Shown: positions 7,562 through 15,095 of the stretch, in pieces
Layout of the letters: the number at the start of each line of letters is the position of its first letter
Position numbering within the stretch: position 1 is the first letter of the stretch
Notes under the pieces: model-generated
Told to the model about the DNA's origin: nothing
The model's database searches: none
The model's input: the letters and a program-made list of their open reading frames with translations, nothing else
Program-made: the position numbers and the translations under genes
Assembly: GCA_035649175.1 (NCBI GenBank)
Contig: DASRKB010000235.1
Span: 1-40,543 of the forward strand
Source of the DNA: SCGC-AG-212-J23 sp035649175
GTDB lineage: Bacteria > Pseudomonadota > Gammaproteobacteria > Burkholderiales > SG8-39
Reading direction: 5' to 3'
Length of the DNA: 40,543 bases

Positions 7562-9391
7562 CTACGCCGCCTTCTTGTGGTACGGCGCTCGCGCTCCCGG
7601 CCCCGCTTGGGTCATCTCGAGCAGGAACTTCTGCATGTCCCACGCGCCGGTTGGGCAGCGCTCGGCGCACAGGCCGCAGTGCAGGCACACGTCCTCGTCC
7701 TTCACCATCACGCGCTTGGTCTTCAGCTCGCCGGAGACGTACAGGTCCTGGGTCAGGTTCGTGGCGGGCGCATTGAGGCGCGTCCGAAGATCGGATTCGG
7801 TTCCATTGTTGAGAAACGAAATGCAATCCATCGGGCAGATGTCGACGCAGGCGTCGCACTCGATGCAGAGCTTGTCGGTGAAGACGGTCTGCACGTCGCA
7901 GTTGAGGCAGCGCTGCGCCTCCTTCCACGCGGTGGCGACGTCGAAGCCGAGCTCGACCTCGGCCTTCACGTTCTTCAGCGTCTCCTTGATGTCGCGCCAG
8001 GGCACCTTGTAGCGCTGGTCGCCGACGATCTCGTTGTCGTAGCTCCACTCGTGGATGCCCATCTTCTGGGACATCAGGGTGACGCCCGGCGCAGGTCTTT
8101 CAGTGGGGTTCTCTTCATTTAAAAGCTTATCTATGGAAACGGCGGCGTCATGGCCGTGCGCCACCGCCCAGATGATGTTCTTCGGGCCGAACGCGGAGTC
8201 GCCGCCGAAGAAGATGTTCGGCACGCTCGACTGGAAGCTCTGGGGGTTCAGCTTGGGCAGGCCCCACTTGTCGAACTCGATGCCGGCGTCGCGCTCGATC
8301 CAGGGGAAGGCGTTCTCCTGCCCCACCGCGACCAGCACGTCGTCGCACTCGAAGAACTGGTCGGGCTCTCCGGTCGGCACGAGTGAGCGGCGCTTCTTGT
8401 CGTCGTAGACGGCCTTGACCTTTTCGAAGGTCATCCCCGCCAGGCGACCCTCCTTGACAATGAATTTTTTCGGGACCAGAAAGTTCAGGATCGGAATGCC
8501 CTCGTGCTGGGCGTCTTCCTTCTCCCAGGGGCTCGCCTTCATCTCCTCGAAGCCCGAGCGCACGATGACCTTCACGTCCTCGCCGCCCAGGCGCTTGGAG
8601 GTGCGGCAGCAGTCCATGGCGGTGTTGCCGCCGCCGAGCACGATGACTCTCTTGCCGATCTTCGTGGTGTGGCCGAAGGACACCGAGGAGAGCCAGTCGA
8701 TGCCGATGTGGATGTTCTTCGCGCCCTCCTTGCGCCCCGGGATCTCGAGGTCCCGGCCGCGAGGCGCGCCGGTGCCGACGAAGATGGCGTCCCAGCCCTC
8801 GGACATGAGAGCTTTGATGGACTCGACTTTTCGCTGCTTGAAGGTGACGCCGAGATCCAGAATGTAATTGACTTCCTCGTCGATGACCTCGAGCGGCAGA
8901 CGGAAGCGTGGGATCTGCGACCAGATCATGCCGCCGGCGCGCGGGTCCTGGTCGAACACGGTGACCTCGTAGCCGAGCGGCGCGAGGTCGCGCGCGACGG
9001 TCAGCGATGCCGGCCCGGCGCCGATGCAGGCGATCCGCTTCCCGTTCGATTTCGTTTTCCTGTTGGAAAGGATTCTTTCTCGAATAACCCCATCTTCCTT
9101 ATAGTCCGCCGTCACCCGCTTCAGGCGGCAGATGGCGACCGGCTCGGGCTTGGCGGCGTTCTCCTCTTCCACGCGGCCGCGGCGGCAGGCGGGCTCGCAG
9201 GGGCGGTCGCAGGTGCGGCCGAGGATCCCCGGGAAGACGTTGGACTTCCAGTTCACCATGTAGGCGTCGGAATAACGCCCCGCGGCGATCATGCGAATGT
9301 ACTCGGGGACCGGGGTGTGGGCCGGGCAGGCCCACTGGCAATCGACGACTTTGTGGAAGTAGTCCGGGTTGCGAATGTCTGTCGGCTGCAA
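7562..9391 (-). CDS. korC: GltD-like NADPH flavoprotein with two C-terminal [4Fe-4S] motifs (KorC-like, 609 aa)
   Basis: The domain order is: N-terminal cysteine-rich GltD-type domain (Cys18, 22, 61, 65, 69), FAD-binding Rossmann fold (GAGPAS, 124-129), NAD(P)-binding fold (GGGNTA, 253-258), a return to FAD (GGDSAFG near 397), then a bacterial ferredoxin domain with CxxCxxCxxxCP at 509-520 and 569-580. This is the architecture of the third subunit of NADP-linked 2-oxoglutarate oxidoreductase known in Azoarcus/Thauera (KorC). It would move electrons between KorAB and NADP(H). The start is TTG at 9391, supported by AAGGAG seven bases upstream; no ATG lies near. It is the first gene of the five-gene operon, with a candidate promoter at 9462-9490. 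Confidence 0.88.
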   Translation of the reverse strand: MQPTDIRNPDYFHKVVDCQWACPAHTPVPEYIRMIAAGRYSDAYMVNWKSNVFPGILGRTCDRPCEPACRRGRVEEENAAKPEPVAICRLKRVTADYKEDGVIRERILSNRKTKSNGKRIACIGAGPASLTVARDLAPLGYEVTVFDQDPRAGGMIWSQIPRFRLPLEVIDEEVNYILDLGVTFKQRKVESIKALMSEGWDAIFVGTGAPRGRDLEIPGRKEGAKNIHIGIDWLSSVSFGHTTKIGKRVIVLGGGNTAMDCCRTSKRLGGEDVKVIVRSGFEEMKASPWEKEDAQHEGIPILNFLVPKKFIVKEGRLAGMTFEKVKAVYDDKKRRSLVPTGEPDQFFECDDVLVAVGQENAFPWIERDAGIEFDKWGLPKLNPQSFQSSVPNIFFGGDSAFGPKNIIWAVAHGHDAAVSIDKLLNEENPTERPAPGVTLMSQKMGIHEWSYDNEIVGDQRYKVPWRDIKETLKNVKAEVELGFDVATAWKEAQRCLNCDVQTVFTDKLCIECDACVDICPMDCISFLNNGTESDLRTRLNAPATNLTQDLYVSGELKTKRVMVKDEDVCLHCGLCAERCPTGAWDMQKFLLEMTQAGPGARAPYHKKAA

Positions 9392-9461
9392 CTGCTCACT
9401 CCTTAAGCGGCGTTGGGAACGCCGACTTGTTTCCGATCAATGGCCCCATAAGTGTACTCCC

Positions 9462-9490
9462 GGATAAGCCGGAAATGCGAGAACTTTCAA
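9462..9490 (-). promoter_or_regulatory. Candidate sigma70-type promoter of the kor operon
   Basis: On the minus strand TTGAAA (9490-9485) is separated by 17 bases from TTATCC (9467-9462), giving a start around 9455 and a leader of about 65 bases before the TTG of the korC-like gene. It lies just after the PAS gene stop. The -10 match is imperfect. Confidence 0.4.
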
Positions 9491-9505
9491 AACCCTACAG
9501 CGAGC

Positions 9506-10381
9506 TTACGCGGGCGGGATGGTGGTGCTGGCCGAGTCTGCGGGCCCGCTCCTTGCCGCGACCTCGTAGAAGACGTGGACGTAGTGGGTAAGCGCCCCGC
9601 CGCCCTCGCGCACTGCCCGGATGCTGCGCCACTCGCGGTAGATCGAGCCATTCTTCCGCCGGCTCCAGGTGGTGCCCGACCAGTGGCCCTGGCGCTGCAC
9701 CATGGCGTAGAGTTCGTCGTAAAACTGCGGGGGCTGCAGGGCGTTTCGGATCGCGCTCTCCGGCTGCCCGAGCACGTCGTCGCGGCTGAAGCCGGTGACC
9801 TCGGTGAACGCGCGGTTCACGGTGCCGATGGTGCCGTCGACCGCAGTGATCATGATTGCCTCGGTCATGCCCTCGAACGCGTGCGCGGCGAGGAGCAGCT
9901 TTTCCTCGTTCTCGCCCAGCGCGGTCACGTCGTTGGACACCAGCACCACGCCGCAGGCGTCGTCGCCCCCGCGCACCGGCTGCGCGCGCATGCGGTAATG
10001 GCGAATGCGGCCTTCGCGATCCACGAGGCGGACCGCAATCTCGCGCGGCTTGCCGCTCGCCGCGGCGCGCAGCACCGTGAGACGCCCCAACTGCGCGTCG
10101 TCGGGATGAGCGCGCGTCCAGGCATCGGTGCCTGGCGCGAGCAGCGCTTCGTCGAGCACGCGAGGGTACGAAGGGCTGGTGTAAAGCCAGCGGCTTTCGT
10201 GGTCGACGAGCGCGATCAGGTCGCCCGCGTTCTCGGCGATGACACGGTAGCGCTCCTCGCTCGCGCGCACCTCGTCGCGCGCCCGCGCGAGGCGGCGGTT
10301 CATCCGGTAGACGACGACGCCGAGCAAGCTCACGTAGGCGAGCGCCCCGACCGCTGACAGCGCGGCGGCAAGGATGCTCAC
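9506..10381 (-). CDS. Membrane-anchored tandem PAS protein (291 aa)
   Basis: One hydrophobic span lies at about residues 2-25 (ILAAALSAVGALAYVSLLGVVVY). A short coiled linker (RRLARARDEVRASEERYR) follows, then two PAS domains: about 41-155 (ENAGDLIALVD...REGRIRHYRMRAQPVR) and 165-275 (FEGMTEAIMITAVDGTIGTVNRAFTEVTGFSRDDVLG). There is no GGDEF, EAL, histidine kinase or HAMP domain after the second PAS, so no output domain is present. It may act as a sensor adaptor or be a truncated signalling protein. The GTG start overlaps the stop (GTGA) of the short MASE2-like frame upstream. The longer open frame to 10507 reads Arg-rich and is not believed. Confidence 0.75.
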   Translation of the reverse strand: MSILAAALSAVGALAYVSLLGVVVYRMNRRLARARDEVRASEERYRVIAENAGDLIALVDHESRWLYTSPSYPRVLDEALLAPGTDAWTRAHPDDAQLGRLTVLRAAASGKPREIAVRLVDREGRIRHYRMRAQPVRGGDDACGVVLVSNDVTALGENEEKLLLAAHAFEGMTEAIMITAVDGTIGTVNRAFTEVTGFSRDDVLGQPESAIRNALQPPQFYDELYAMVQRQGHWSGTTWSRRKNGSIYREWRSIRAVREGGGALTHYVHVFYEVAARSGPADSASTTIPPA

Positions 10382-10563
10382 AGGACGTGCGGGTAGGCGA
10401 AGAACTGCAGGCCGAAGAGCACCCACGCCGAGGCCGGCGCGCCCAGCGCCGCCAGTTGCAGGCCGATGGGAATGGCGGCGGACGCGAATGACGCCATGCG
10501 CACGCAATAGTTGGTGCGCGCGAGCCTCGCCGCGTCGTACGGAACTCTTATAATTCCCCCCAT
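10378..10563 (-). CDS. Short MASE2-like N-terminal membrane fragment (61 aa)
   Basis: The translation has an N-terminal Arg/Tyr-rich stretch (ARLARTNYCVRM) and hydrophobic segments ending LFGLQFFAYPHVL. That layout resembles the first part of a MASE2 sensor domain (hydrophobic helices with a W/YPH turn), which normally continues for further helices. Here it stops at once and overlaps the PAS gene by four bases. It may be a genuine small partner, or the front of a MASE2-PAS protein broken by a deletion or frameshift. The ATG at 10563 is three bases from the divergent tal ATG, so either the true start is further in or the promoters overlap. Confidence 0.45.
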   Translation of the reverse strand: MGGIIRVPYDAARLARTNYCVRMASFASAAIPIGLQLAALGAPASAWVLFGLQFFAYPHVL

Positions 10564-10566
10564 CCC

Positions 10567-11520
10567 ATGATCACCCAGCTCGAGTCGCTAAGCCAGCATT
10601 CGCTGGTGGTCGCCGACACCGGCGACATCGAGGCAGTCGCGAAATGGAGGCCGCAGGACGCGACGACAAATCCCTCGCTCCTCCTCACCGCCGCGGAAGA
10701 CCCGCGCTTCCGCCACCTGGTGGACAACGCGATAAAGGAAGCGCGCGGCGACGCTGGGCTCGCCATGGATTGGCTTGCCGTGCAGTTCGGCCGCGAGATC
10801 CTGAAGCACGTGCGCGGGCGCGTCTCCACCGAGGTGGACGCGCGGCTTTCGTTCGACACCGGCCGCTCGATCGAGCGTGCGAAGCGCATCACCGGGCTGT
10901 ACGAGAAGCTGGGAGTGTCTCGCAAGCAGGTGCTCATCAAGCTCGCGAGCACCTGGGAAGGCATCCGCGCAGCCGAGCGCCTGGAGCGCGAAGGCATCCA
11001 CTGCAACATGACCTTGCTCTTCTCATTCGCGCAGGCCGTTGCCTGCGCCGATGCGGGCGTCACCCTCATATCCCCCTTCGTCGGGCGCATCTACGACTGG
11101 TACAAGACACAGAGGAAGGTAGACGACATCCCCATCGAGGAGGATCCCGGGGTGGCGTCCGTAACGAAGATTTACTCGTACTACAAGAAAAACGGGTATG
11201 CGACGCAGGTCATGGGAGCGAGCTTCAGGAAAACGGGACAAATTCTCGCCCTCGCCGGCTGCGATCTCCTCACCATCGCGCCCGAGCTGCTGGAGAAGCT
11301 CTCGAAGGTCGAAGGGCCGGTCGAAAGGAAGCTCTCTCCGGAGAAGTCCCGGGAGAGCAAAGACGAGAAGATGCCTCTGGATGAGGCGGCGTTCCGCTGG
11401 ATGCACAACGAGGACGCCATGGCGACCGACAAGCTCGCCGACGGCATTCGCCGCTTCGACGCCGACGCGCGCAAGCTCGAGCGGCTCATCGTCTCCGTCG
11501 GCGCCGCCCGCGCCGCGTAA
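10567..11520 (+). CDS. tal: Transaldolase (317 aa)
   Basis: Transfers a dihydroxyacetone unit from sedoheptulose 7-phosphate to glyceraldehyde 3-phosphate in the cytoplasmic pentose phosphate pathway. The Schiff-base lysine is Lys125 in LIKLASTWEG. The conserved VADTGD (Asp17), DATTNPSLLL, STEVDARLSFDT and GASFRKTGQ motifs are all present, and length matches the classic TalB type. A TATAAT at 10549-10554 lies only about 12 bases before the ATG, so the leader may be very short if it is the -10 box. It is convergent with the small membrane protein gene that follows by one base. Confidence 0.95.
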   Translation: MITQLESLSQHSLVVADTGDIEAVAKWRPQDATTNPSLLLTAAEDPRFRHLVDNAIKEARGDAGLAMDWLAVQFGREILKHVRGRVSTEVDARLSFDTGRSIERAKRITGLYEKLGVSRKQVLIKLASTWEGIRAAERLEREGIHCNMTLLFSFAQAVACADAGVTLISPFVGRIYDWYKTQRKVDDIPIEEDPGVASVTKIYSYYKKNGYATQVMGASFRKTGQILALAGCDLLTIAPELLEKLSKVEGPVERKLSPEKSRESKDEKMPLDEAAFRWMHNEDAMATDKLADGIRRFDADARKLERLIVSVGAARAA

Positions 11521-11712
11521 TCATCTGGCTTTCCACCGGTACCAGAGCCAGCCAATGAGGTAAGCGACGGCCGGGACGGCAACGCCGAGGATGATCGGCC
11601 GCCAAACCTTGTCGATCTCCTCCGAGAACGCGAGGATCGTGGCGGCGTTCAAGCCCGCGACGACGACCCAGATGACGCTGAGAAGAAGCCAGAACTTCTT
11701 CCAAAGCGGCAT
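11521..11712 (-). CDS. Small two-span membrane protein (63 aa)
   Basis: The start at 11712 (MPLWKKFWLLL) is chosen because GGAGG sits five bases upstream; the frame opens four codons earlier. Two hydrophobic helices, about 6-27 and 40-59 (IILGVAVPAVAYLIGWLWY), are joined by a short charged loop (SEEIDKV), and the C-terminus is basic (WKAR). I recognise no function. Its stop abuts the tal stop convergently. It lies just downstream of the 219-aa TM/coiled-coil gene on the same strand and could be cotranscribed with it. Confidence 0.65.
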   Translation of the reverse strand: MPLWKKFWLLLSVIWVVVAGLNAATILAFSEEIDKVWRPIILGVAVPAVAYLIGWLWYRWKAR

Positions 11713-11738
11713 CGCTTCCTCCAACGATCAAGTCACGA

Positions 11739-12398
11739 TTAACGCGGCGCGAGACGGCGCACGCTGTCGAGTTCCTCGGCGGCGCGCTTGGATTCCTTGA
11801 GCACGAGGGTGCGCGCTTCCTCGACCGGCGCGCGGGGCAGCAGCGCAGCGGCGTCGAGGTGCGGCGCAAGCCGCGCGCTGGTCTCGGGAAAGTCCTTCAG
11901 GAGCTCGGCGAGCGCGCCCAGGGTGACGTTGTAGTCGAAGTAGTGCGACTCCACGATCTTCTTCTGCAGCATCGCCTCGCGGATCCACGCGCCGTCGCGG
12001 CGCGCGGCGCGGCGCATGTGGCTCACGAGCGAGGCGCGGCTCGCCGCCGACTGCTCGGACTGGCGGATCGCCGCCGCCTCGCGGCGCAGGATCTCGCGCG
12101 CGCCGATGAGGTAGTGCTCCGCGCCGTCGGCGAGCTCGCCATTGTTGCGCCCTTCGCGGATGGTCTTCAGGTGCGCGTCCACGGCGGCGGCGTGCTCGTC
12201 CAGGCGTGCGAGCGCGCTCTTGCTCGTGACATTGGGCGCCACCGCGAGCGAGTCGCGCAGCCGCGCGGTGGTGTCCTGCACCGCGGCGACGAGGGCGCGG
12301 TTCGACTCGCGCTGGCGGTACTCCCCGTAGCCCCACCAGCCCGCGCCAGCGAGTACGATCGCGGTCGCCAGGGCGAGGGCGCGTTTATTGCTCGACAC
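11739..12398 (-). CDS. Membrane-anchored helical hypothetical protein (219 aa)
   Basis: An N-terminal membrane anchor (about residues 7-24, ALALATAIVLAGAGWWGY) is followed by a long Ala/Arg/Glu-rich region likely to be helical and exposed to the periplasm. No catalytic motif is seen, and I recognise no named family. The GTG start is 17 bases from the ATG of the divergent SIR2-like gene, so promoters must overlap or lie inside the coding ends. A structural or sensor-like role (bundle of helices behind a single anchor) is possible but speculative. Confidence 0.6.
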   Translation of the reverse strand: MSSNKRALALATAIVLAGAGWWGYGEYRQRESNRALVAAVQDTTARLRDSLAVAPNVTSKSALARLDEHAAAVDAHLKTIREGRNNGELADGAEHYLIGAREILRREAAAIRQSEQSAASRASLVSHMRRAARRDGAWIREAMLQKKIVESHYFDYNVTLGALAELLKDFPETSARLAPHLDAAALLPRAPVEEARTLVLKESKRAAEELDSVRRLAPR

Positions 12399-12414
12399 GG
12401 CTGGAGCATATCGT

Positions 12415-13077
12415 ATGTCCCGTCACCTCGTTTGGCTCGCCGGGCGCGGCGTCTCGATGAGCTGCGGCCTCGATTGGGATGTGCCGCCCGCGCTGGAGGC
12501 GGCCCGGCACGCCGGCGAGATCTCGCGCGCCGCGCTGGGCGAGCGCATCGCCTCGGCGCTCGAGCGCGCGCAGGACGACGCGGCGATCGACTGCCGCCCG
12601 ATCGACGCGATGCTCGAGCGCATCCGCGGCCCGAGCGGCTGGCGCCACGCCTTCGTCACCACCAACTGGGACGCGCTGCTCGACCGGGCGCTCGAGCGCC
12701 ACGGGTTCGAGCCGCCGCTGCACTTGAACGGCTCGGTCGCAGCGCGCAACCTGCTGCTCGAGGACGACGGCGAGAGCGCGCGCGAGGCGGTGCCGCAAGT
12801 GCGCGAGGGGCTGCGCCGGCTGGCGCAGGCCGAGCTCGTCGTGGTGGCCGGGCTTTCGCTCGCGAGCCGGCTCGACAAGGCCCTCGTCGCGCGCCTTGCG
12901 GGAAAGCACGGCGGTCGCTGGCTGGTGGTGAACCACGACGCCGGGGAAGTGCGCCGCTGCTGCGCGGCGCTCGAGCAGCGTCTCCCCGGTTGCACGGTAC
13001 AGGCAGTAGCGCTGCCCTTCGACCGCTGGGTAGCCGCAGGGCTGCCCGGCCTGAACATTGCTCCCGCCGAGGCATGA
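12415..13077 (+). CDS. SIR2-like Rossmann protein with altered catalytic site (220 aa)
   Basis: The order of motifs follows the SIR2 fold: a glycine-rich AGRGVS (9-14) for GAGxS, TTNWDALLD (82-90) for the TxNxDxL element, HLNGS (103-107) for the HxHGS element, VVAGLS (143-148) and VVNHD (171-175) for the NAD-contacting loops. In active sirtuins and SIR2 defence enzymes the His before Gly is the catalytic residue; here it is Asn (Asn105). The protein may therefore bind a nucleotide without cleaving NAD. The start at 12415 is preceded by GGAG at eight bases. A GIY-YIG-like gene follows 33 bases downstream. It could also be a domesticated or unrelated Rossmann protein. Confidence 0.6.
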   Translation: MSRHLVWLAGRGVSMSCGLDWDVPPALEAARHAGEISRAALGERIASALERAQDDAAIDCRPIDAMLERIRGPSGWRHAFVTTNWDALLDRALERHGFEPPLHLNGSVAARNLLLEDDGESAREAVPQVREGLRRLAQAELVVVAGLSLASRLDKALVARLAGKHGGRWLVVNHDAGEVRRCCAALEQRLPGCTVQAVALPFDRWVAAGLPGLNIAPAEA

Positions 13078-13110
13078 GCATCGCTCGCGACGCGCTCGCT
13101 AAGGAATGAG

Positions 13111-13452
13111 GTGCCAATAGCGAGCCTGCGCTGGCGCCTCGACGCCGAGACCCTCCGCGACGTGCCGGAGTCGCCCGGAGTCTTCACGCTCTGGTCGGCG
13201 AGCGATCTGGTCTACATCGGCCGGACCGACGGCAACGCCACGCTGCGCGACCGGCTGCGCTCGGTGCTGCACGCCGGCGTCGCCGTCTCGCACTTCACCT
13301 GGGAAGTCACGGTGACACCGCGCACCCGCGCCGGCGACCTCCTCAACGCCTATTTGGAAAAGAATGGCCGCCTGCCGCGATACAACGAGCACGCTCCCGA
13401 GGGCAGCGTGCTTAGATCGCAGGGCTGGCAGACTTCGGGGAACTCACGCTAG
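13111..13452 (+). CDS. GIY-YIG-like protein (113 aa)
   Basis: Residues about 22-55 read PGVFTLWSASDLVYIGRTDG...LRDRLRS, which fits the GIY-YIG nuclease core: GVF in place of GIY, VYIG in place of YIG, then the Arg-containing helix. The first tyrosine is Phe here (residue 25), so nuclease activity is uncertain. The start is GTG at 13111 with AAGGA upstream. It lies 33 bases after the SIR2-like gene on the same strand, suggesting cotranscription. Family assignment is by motif only. The C-terminal part (NAYLEKNGRLPRYNEH) looks helical, with no recognised metal-binding Glu in the usual place that I can confirm. Confidence 0.55.
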   Translation: MPIASLRWRLDAETLRDVPESPGVFTLWSASDLVYIGRTDGNATLRDRLRSVLHAGVAVSHFTWEVTVTPRTRAGDLLNAYLEKNGRLPRYNEHAPEGSVLRSQGWQTSGNSR

Positions 13453-13523
13453 AAGACGCTCGGAAGGACCGGATCCAAGCGCAAGTCAGGCCGATGAAGG
13501 GTTTCTCTGGCGTAATAGGCGCT

Positions 13524-14081
13524 ATGCGCGCCTTCCTGCTTTCCCCAATTTTTCTCCTCGCCCTCCTCGCCCCGGCGGTGCTCGCCTCCGCACCCGAGGA
13601 GCCCTATGTCGGCCAGCCTGGCAAGGACGTCGTCTGGGTCCCCACGCCGGACGAGCTGGTGGAGAAGATGCTCGACATGGCGAAGGTCTCGCCGCGCGAT
13701 TTCGTCGTCGACCTCGGCTCGGGCGACGGGCGCAACGTCATCGCTGCGGCGAAGCGCGGCGCGCGCGCCCTCGGTGTCGAGTACGACCCGCTCCTCTTCC
13801 AGGTCGCCCTGCGCAATGCCAAGGCGGCGGGCGTCGAGGGCCGCGCGCGCTTCGTGCAAGGCGACATGTTCGAGGCCGACATCTCCGAGGCCACGGTGCT
13901 CGCGCTCTTCCTTCTGCCCGACAACCTCGAGAAGCTCAAGGTCAAGTTCCAGAAGCTCCGCCCGGGCACGCGCATCGTCACCAACGGCTACGAGATCCCA
14001 GGCTGGGACGCGACCGATGTCGGGAGGATCTACGGCGGCTGCGTCACCTGGTGCACCGCCTACCTTTACGTCGTTCGTTGA
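13524..14081 (+). CDS. Exported SAM-dependent methyltransferase-like protein (185 aa)
   Basis: The N-terminus (MRAFLLSPIFLLALLAPAVLASA) is a convincing signal peptide. The mature protein carries a class I methyltransferase core: motif I VVDLGSGDGRN (61-71), the acidic strand GVEYD, and QGDMFEAD. Such proteins with YVGQPGKDVVWVPTPDELV before motif I form a known, uncharacterised family. SAM is not expected in the periplasm, so the localisation or the cofactor is puzzling; it may be anchored by an uncleaved N-terminal helix and face the cytoplasm. The start at 13524 is chosen for the signal-like N-terminus; an ATG at 13494 would add ten residues. Substrate unknown. Confidence 0.75.
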   Translation: MRAFLLSPIFLLALLAPAVLASAPEEPYVGQPGKDVVWVPTPDELVEKMLDMAKVSPRDFVVDLGSGDGRNVIAAAKRGARALGVEYDPLLFQVALRNAKAAGVEGRARFVQGDMFEADISEATVLALFLLPDNLEKLKVKFQKLRPGTRIVTNGYEIPGWDATDVGRIYGGCVTWCTAYLYVVR

Positions 14082-14127
14082 TTGCGGCGCCGCTTGCCGG
14101 GGAGCTGTCGGGCTTTTCCGTACAACG

Positions 14128-14325
14128 TCATCCCTGCAGCTTCGCGTCCGCGAGCTCGCGGAAGAAGGCTTCGTGGTCGCGCAGGTCGAGCAAGAACGCG
14201 CGGTCCTTTTCGGGCAGCTGGTCCGGCGGCACGCGGTTCTTCAGCCTCTGTAGCAGGTCGAGCACCTCGCGAATGCGCTCGTGGGTCGAGCGCTCGACGA
14301 AAACGCGGATCTGGCTGCGTGTCAC
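14128..14325 (-). CDS. Small helical hypothetical protein (65 aa)
   Basis: The convincing part of this frame begins at a GTG (VTRSQIRVFVERSTHERIREVLDLLQRL) and is charged, helical and soluble-looking. The open frame extends back to 14406 with a less protein-like segment. TACAAT on the minus strand lies about 10 bases before the GTG and could be a -10 box. No family recognised. It is divergent from the lipoprotein gene at 14428 and convergent with the methyltransferase-like gene. Confidence 0.5.
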   Translation of the reverse strand: MTRSQIRVFVERSTHERIREVLDLLQRLKNRVPPDQLPEKDRAFLLDLRDHEAFFRELADAKLQG

Positions 14326-14427
14326 GCTGCCGATTGTACGGTTGTTGCGACTACGATCCTCGCGGGCGGCGAGCGGGAACGCAGATTGCTGTACTACCTC
14401 CGTCACACCCTAACCCCAGGAGGCAGT

Positions 14428-14790
14428 ATGCGAAAAGCTCTTGTTCTGGCTCCGGCCCTGTTGGCGCTCGCGGCCGGCTGCGTGACAGAAGAGAAGGCGA
14501 CCCCCGCTCCCGTTGTGGTCACCCCGCCGGCGCCCGCCGTGGTGGTGCCGCAGCCCGCCCCGACGGTACCCGCCGTCGTCGTGCCGGCGCAGGTCGCGCC
14601 GAAGGCAGGACACGGCCGCATCGAGTCGATCACCGCGCTTCCGCCGAGCGCGGCCGCCGGCGGCGGTGCCGCTCAGCGGATCGGCGTGAAGATGGACGAC
14701 GGGACGGTGCAGTACCTCGACACGAGCGCGCCGAACCTCGCGATCGGCGATCGCATCGAGATCACCGCGAACGGAAACCTGCGCCGCTAG
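14428..14790 (+). CDS. Pro/Val-rich lipoprotein with small C-terminal domain (120 aa)
   Basis: AGGAGG lies six bases before the ATG. The signal sequence ends in a lipobox (LALAAGC, Cys about residue 14). A low-complexity Pro-Val-Ala linker follows (about 20-55: repeated PAPVVV/PAVVVP), then a compact domain (GRIESITALPPS...GVKMDDGTVQYLD...AIGDRIEITANGNL). The C-terminal part resembles the SCP2-like/17-kDa outer-membrane lipoprotein style of 'GxI.SI...G.V..DDG....' and might bind the envelope, but I do not assign a family. A strong terminator follows 22 bases after the stop. Confidence 0.75.
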   Translation: MRKALVLAPALLALAAGCVTEEKATPAPVVVTPPAPAVVVPQPAPTVPAVVVPAQVAPKAGHGRIESITALPPSAAAGGGAAQRIGVKMDDGTVQYLDTSAPNLAIGDRIEITANGNLRR

Positions 14791-14811
14791 AACGCGGACT
14801 GCGGAAAGCAG

Positions 14812-14847
14812 TCGCCCCCGCTAGGGCGGGGGCGATTCTTCTTTTTT
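14812..14847 (+). terminator. Rho-independent terminator after the lipoprotein gene
   Basis: A ten-base perfect stem (TCGCCCCCGC / GCGGGGGCGA, 14812-14821 with 14826-14835) with a TAGG loop is followed by TTCTTCTTTTTT. It ends the plus-strand lipoprotein transcript and separates it from the convergent gene at 14860-15060. Confidence 0.9.
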
Positions 14848-14859
14848 GGGATAGGGGTC

Positions 14860-15060
14860 TTACTTTTCCGCGCCCTCGGCGGTGCGCTGCTGCATCTGCT
14901 GCATCGCGGCGCCGATCTTGTCCTGGGCCTGCTGCATTGTCTGTTGGCCCTGCTCGAGCTCCTGCTTCTTGATGGAGGCCGCGGTCGCCGCGGTGCTCGC
15001 AGTCTCCACGCCGCAGCCGGCAAACAGGGCGCTTGCGGCGAGTGCGAGTAGGGTTCTCAT
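14860..15060 (-). CDS. Small Gln-rich lipoprotein (66 aa)
   Basis: MRTLLALAASALFAGC is a short signal ending in a lipobox (Cys16). The mature part is a single likely amphipathic helix rich in Gln, Glu, Met and Ala (KKQELEQGQQTMQQAQDKIGAAMQQMQQ), reminiscent of Lpp-like coiled coils in style though I see no strict heptad repeat proof. GGGAGAG precedes the ATG. It is preceded by a leader with interleaved inverted repeats (15096-15163) that might control expression. Function unknown. Confidence 0.7.
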   Translation of the reverse strand: MRTLLALAASALFAGCGVETASTAATAASIKKQELEQGQQTMQQAQDKIGAAMQQMQQRTAEGAEK

Positions 15061-15095
15061 GCCTGCTCTCCCTTCTTTTGCGGCTCCAAAATGAA

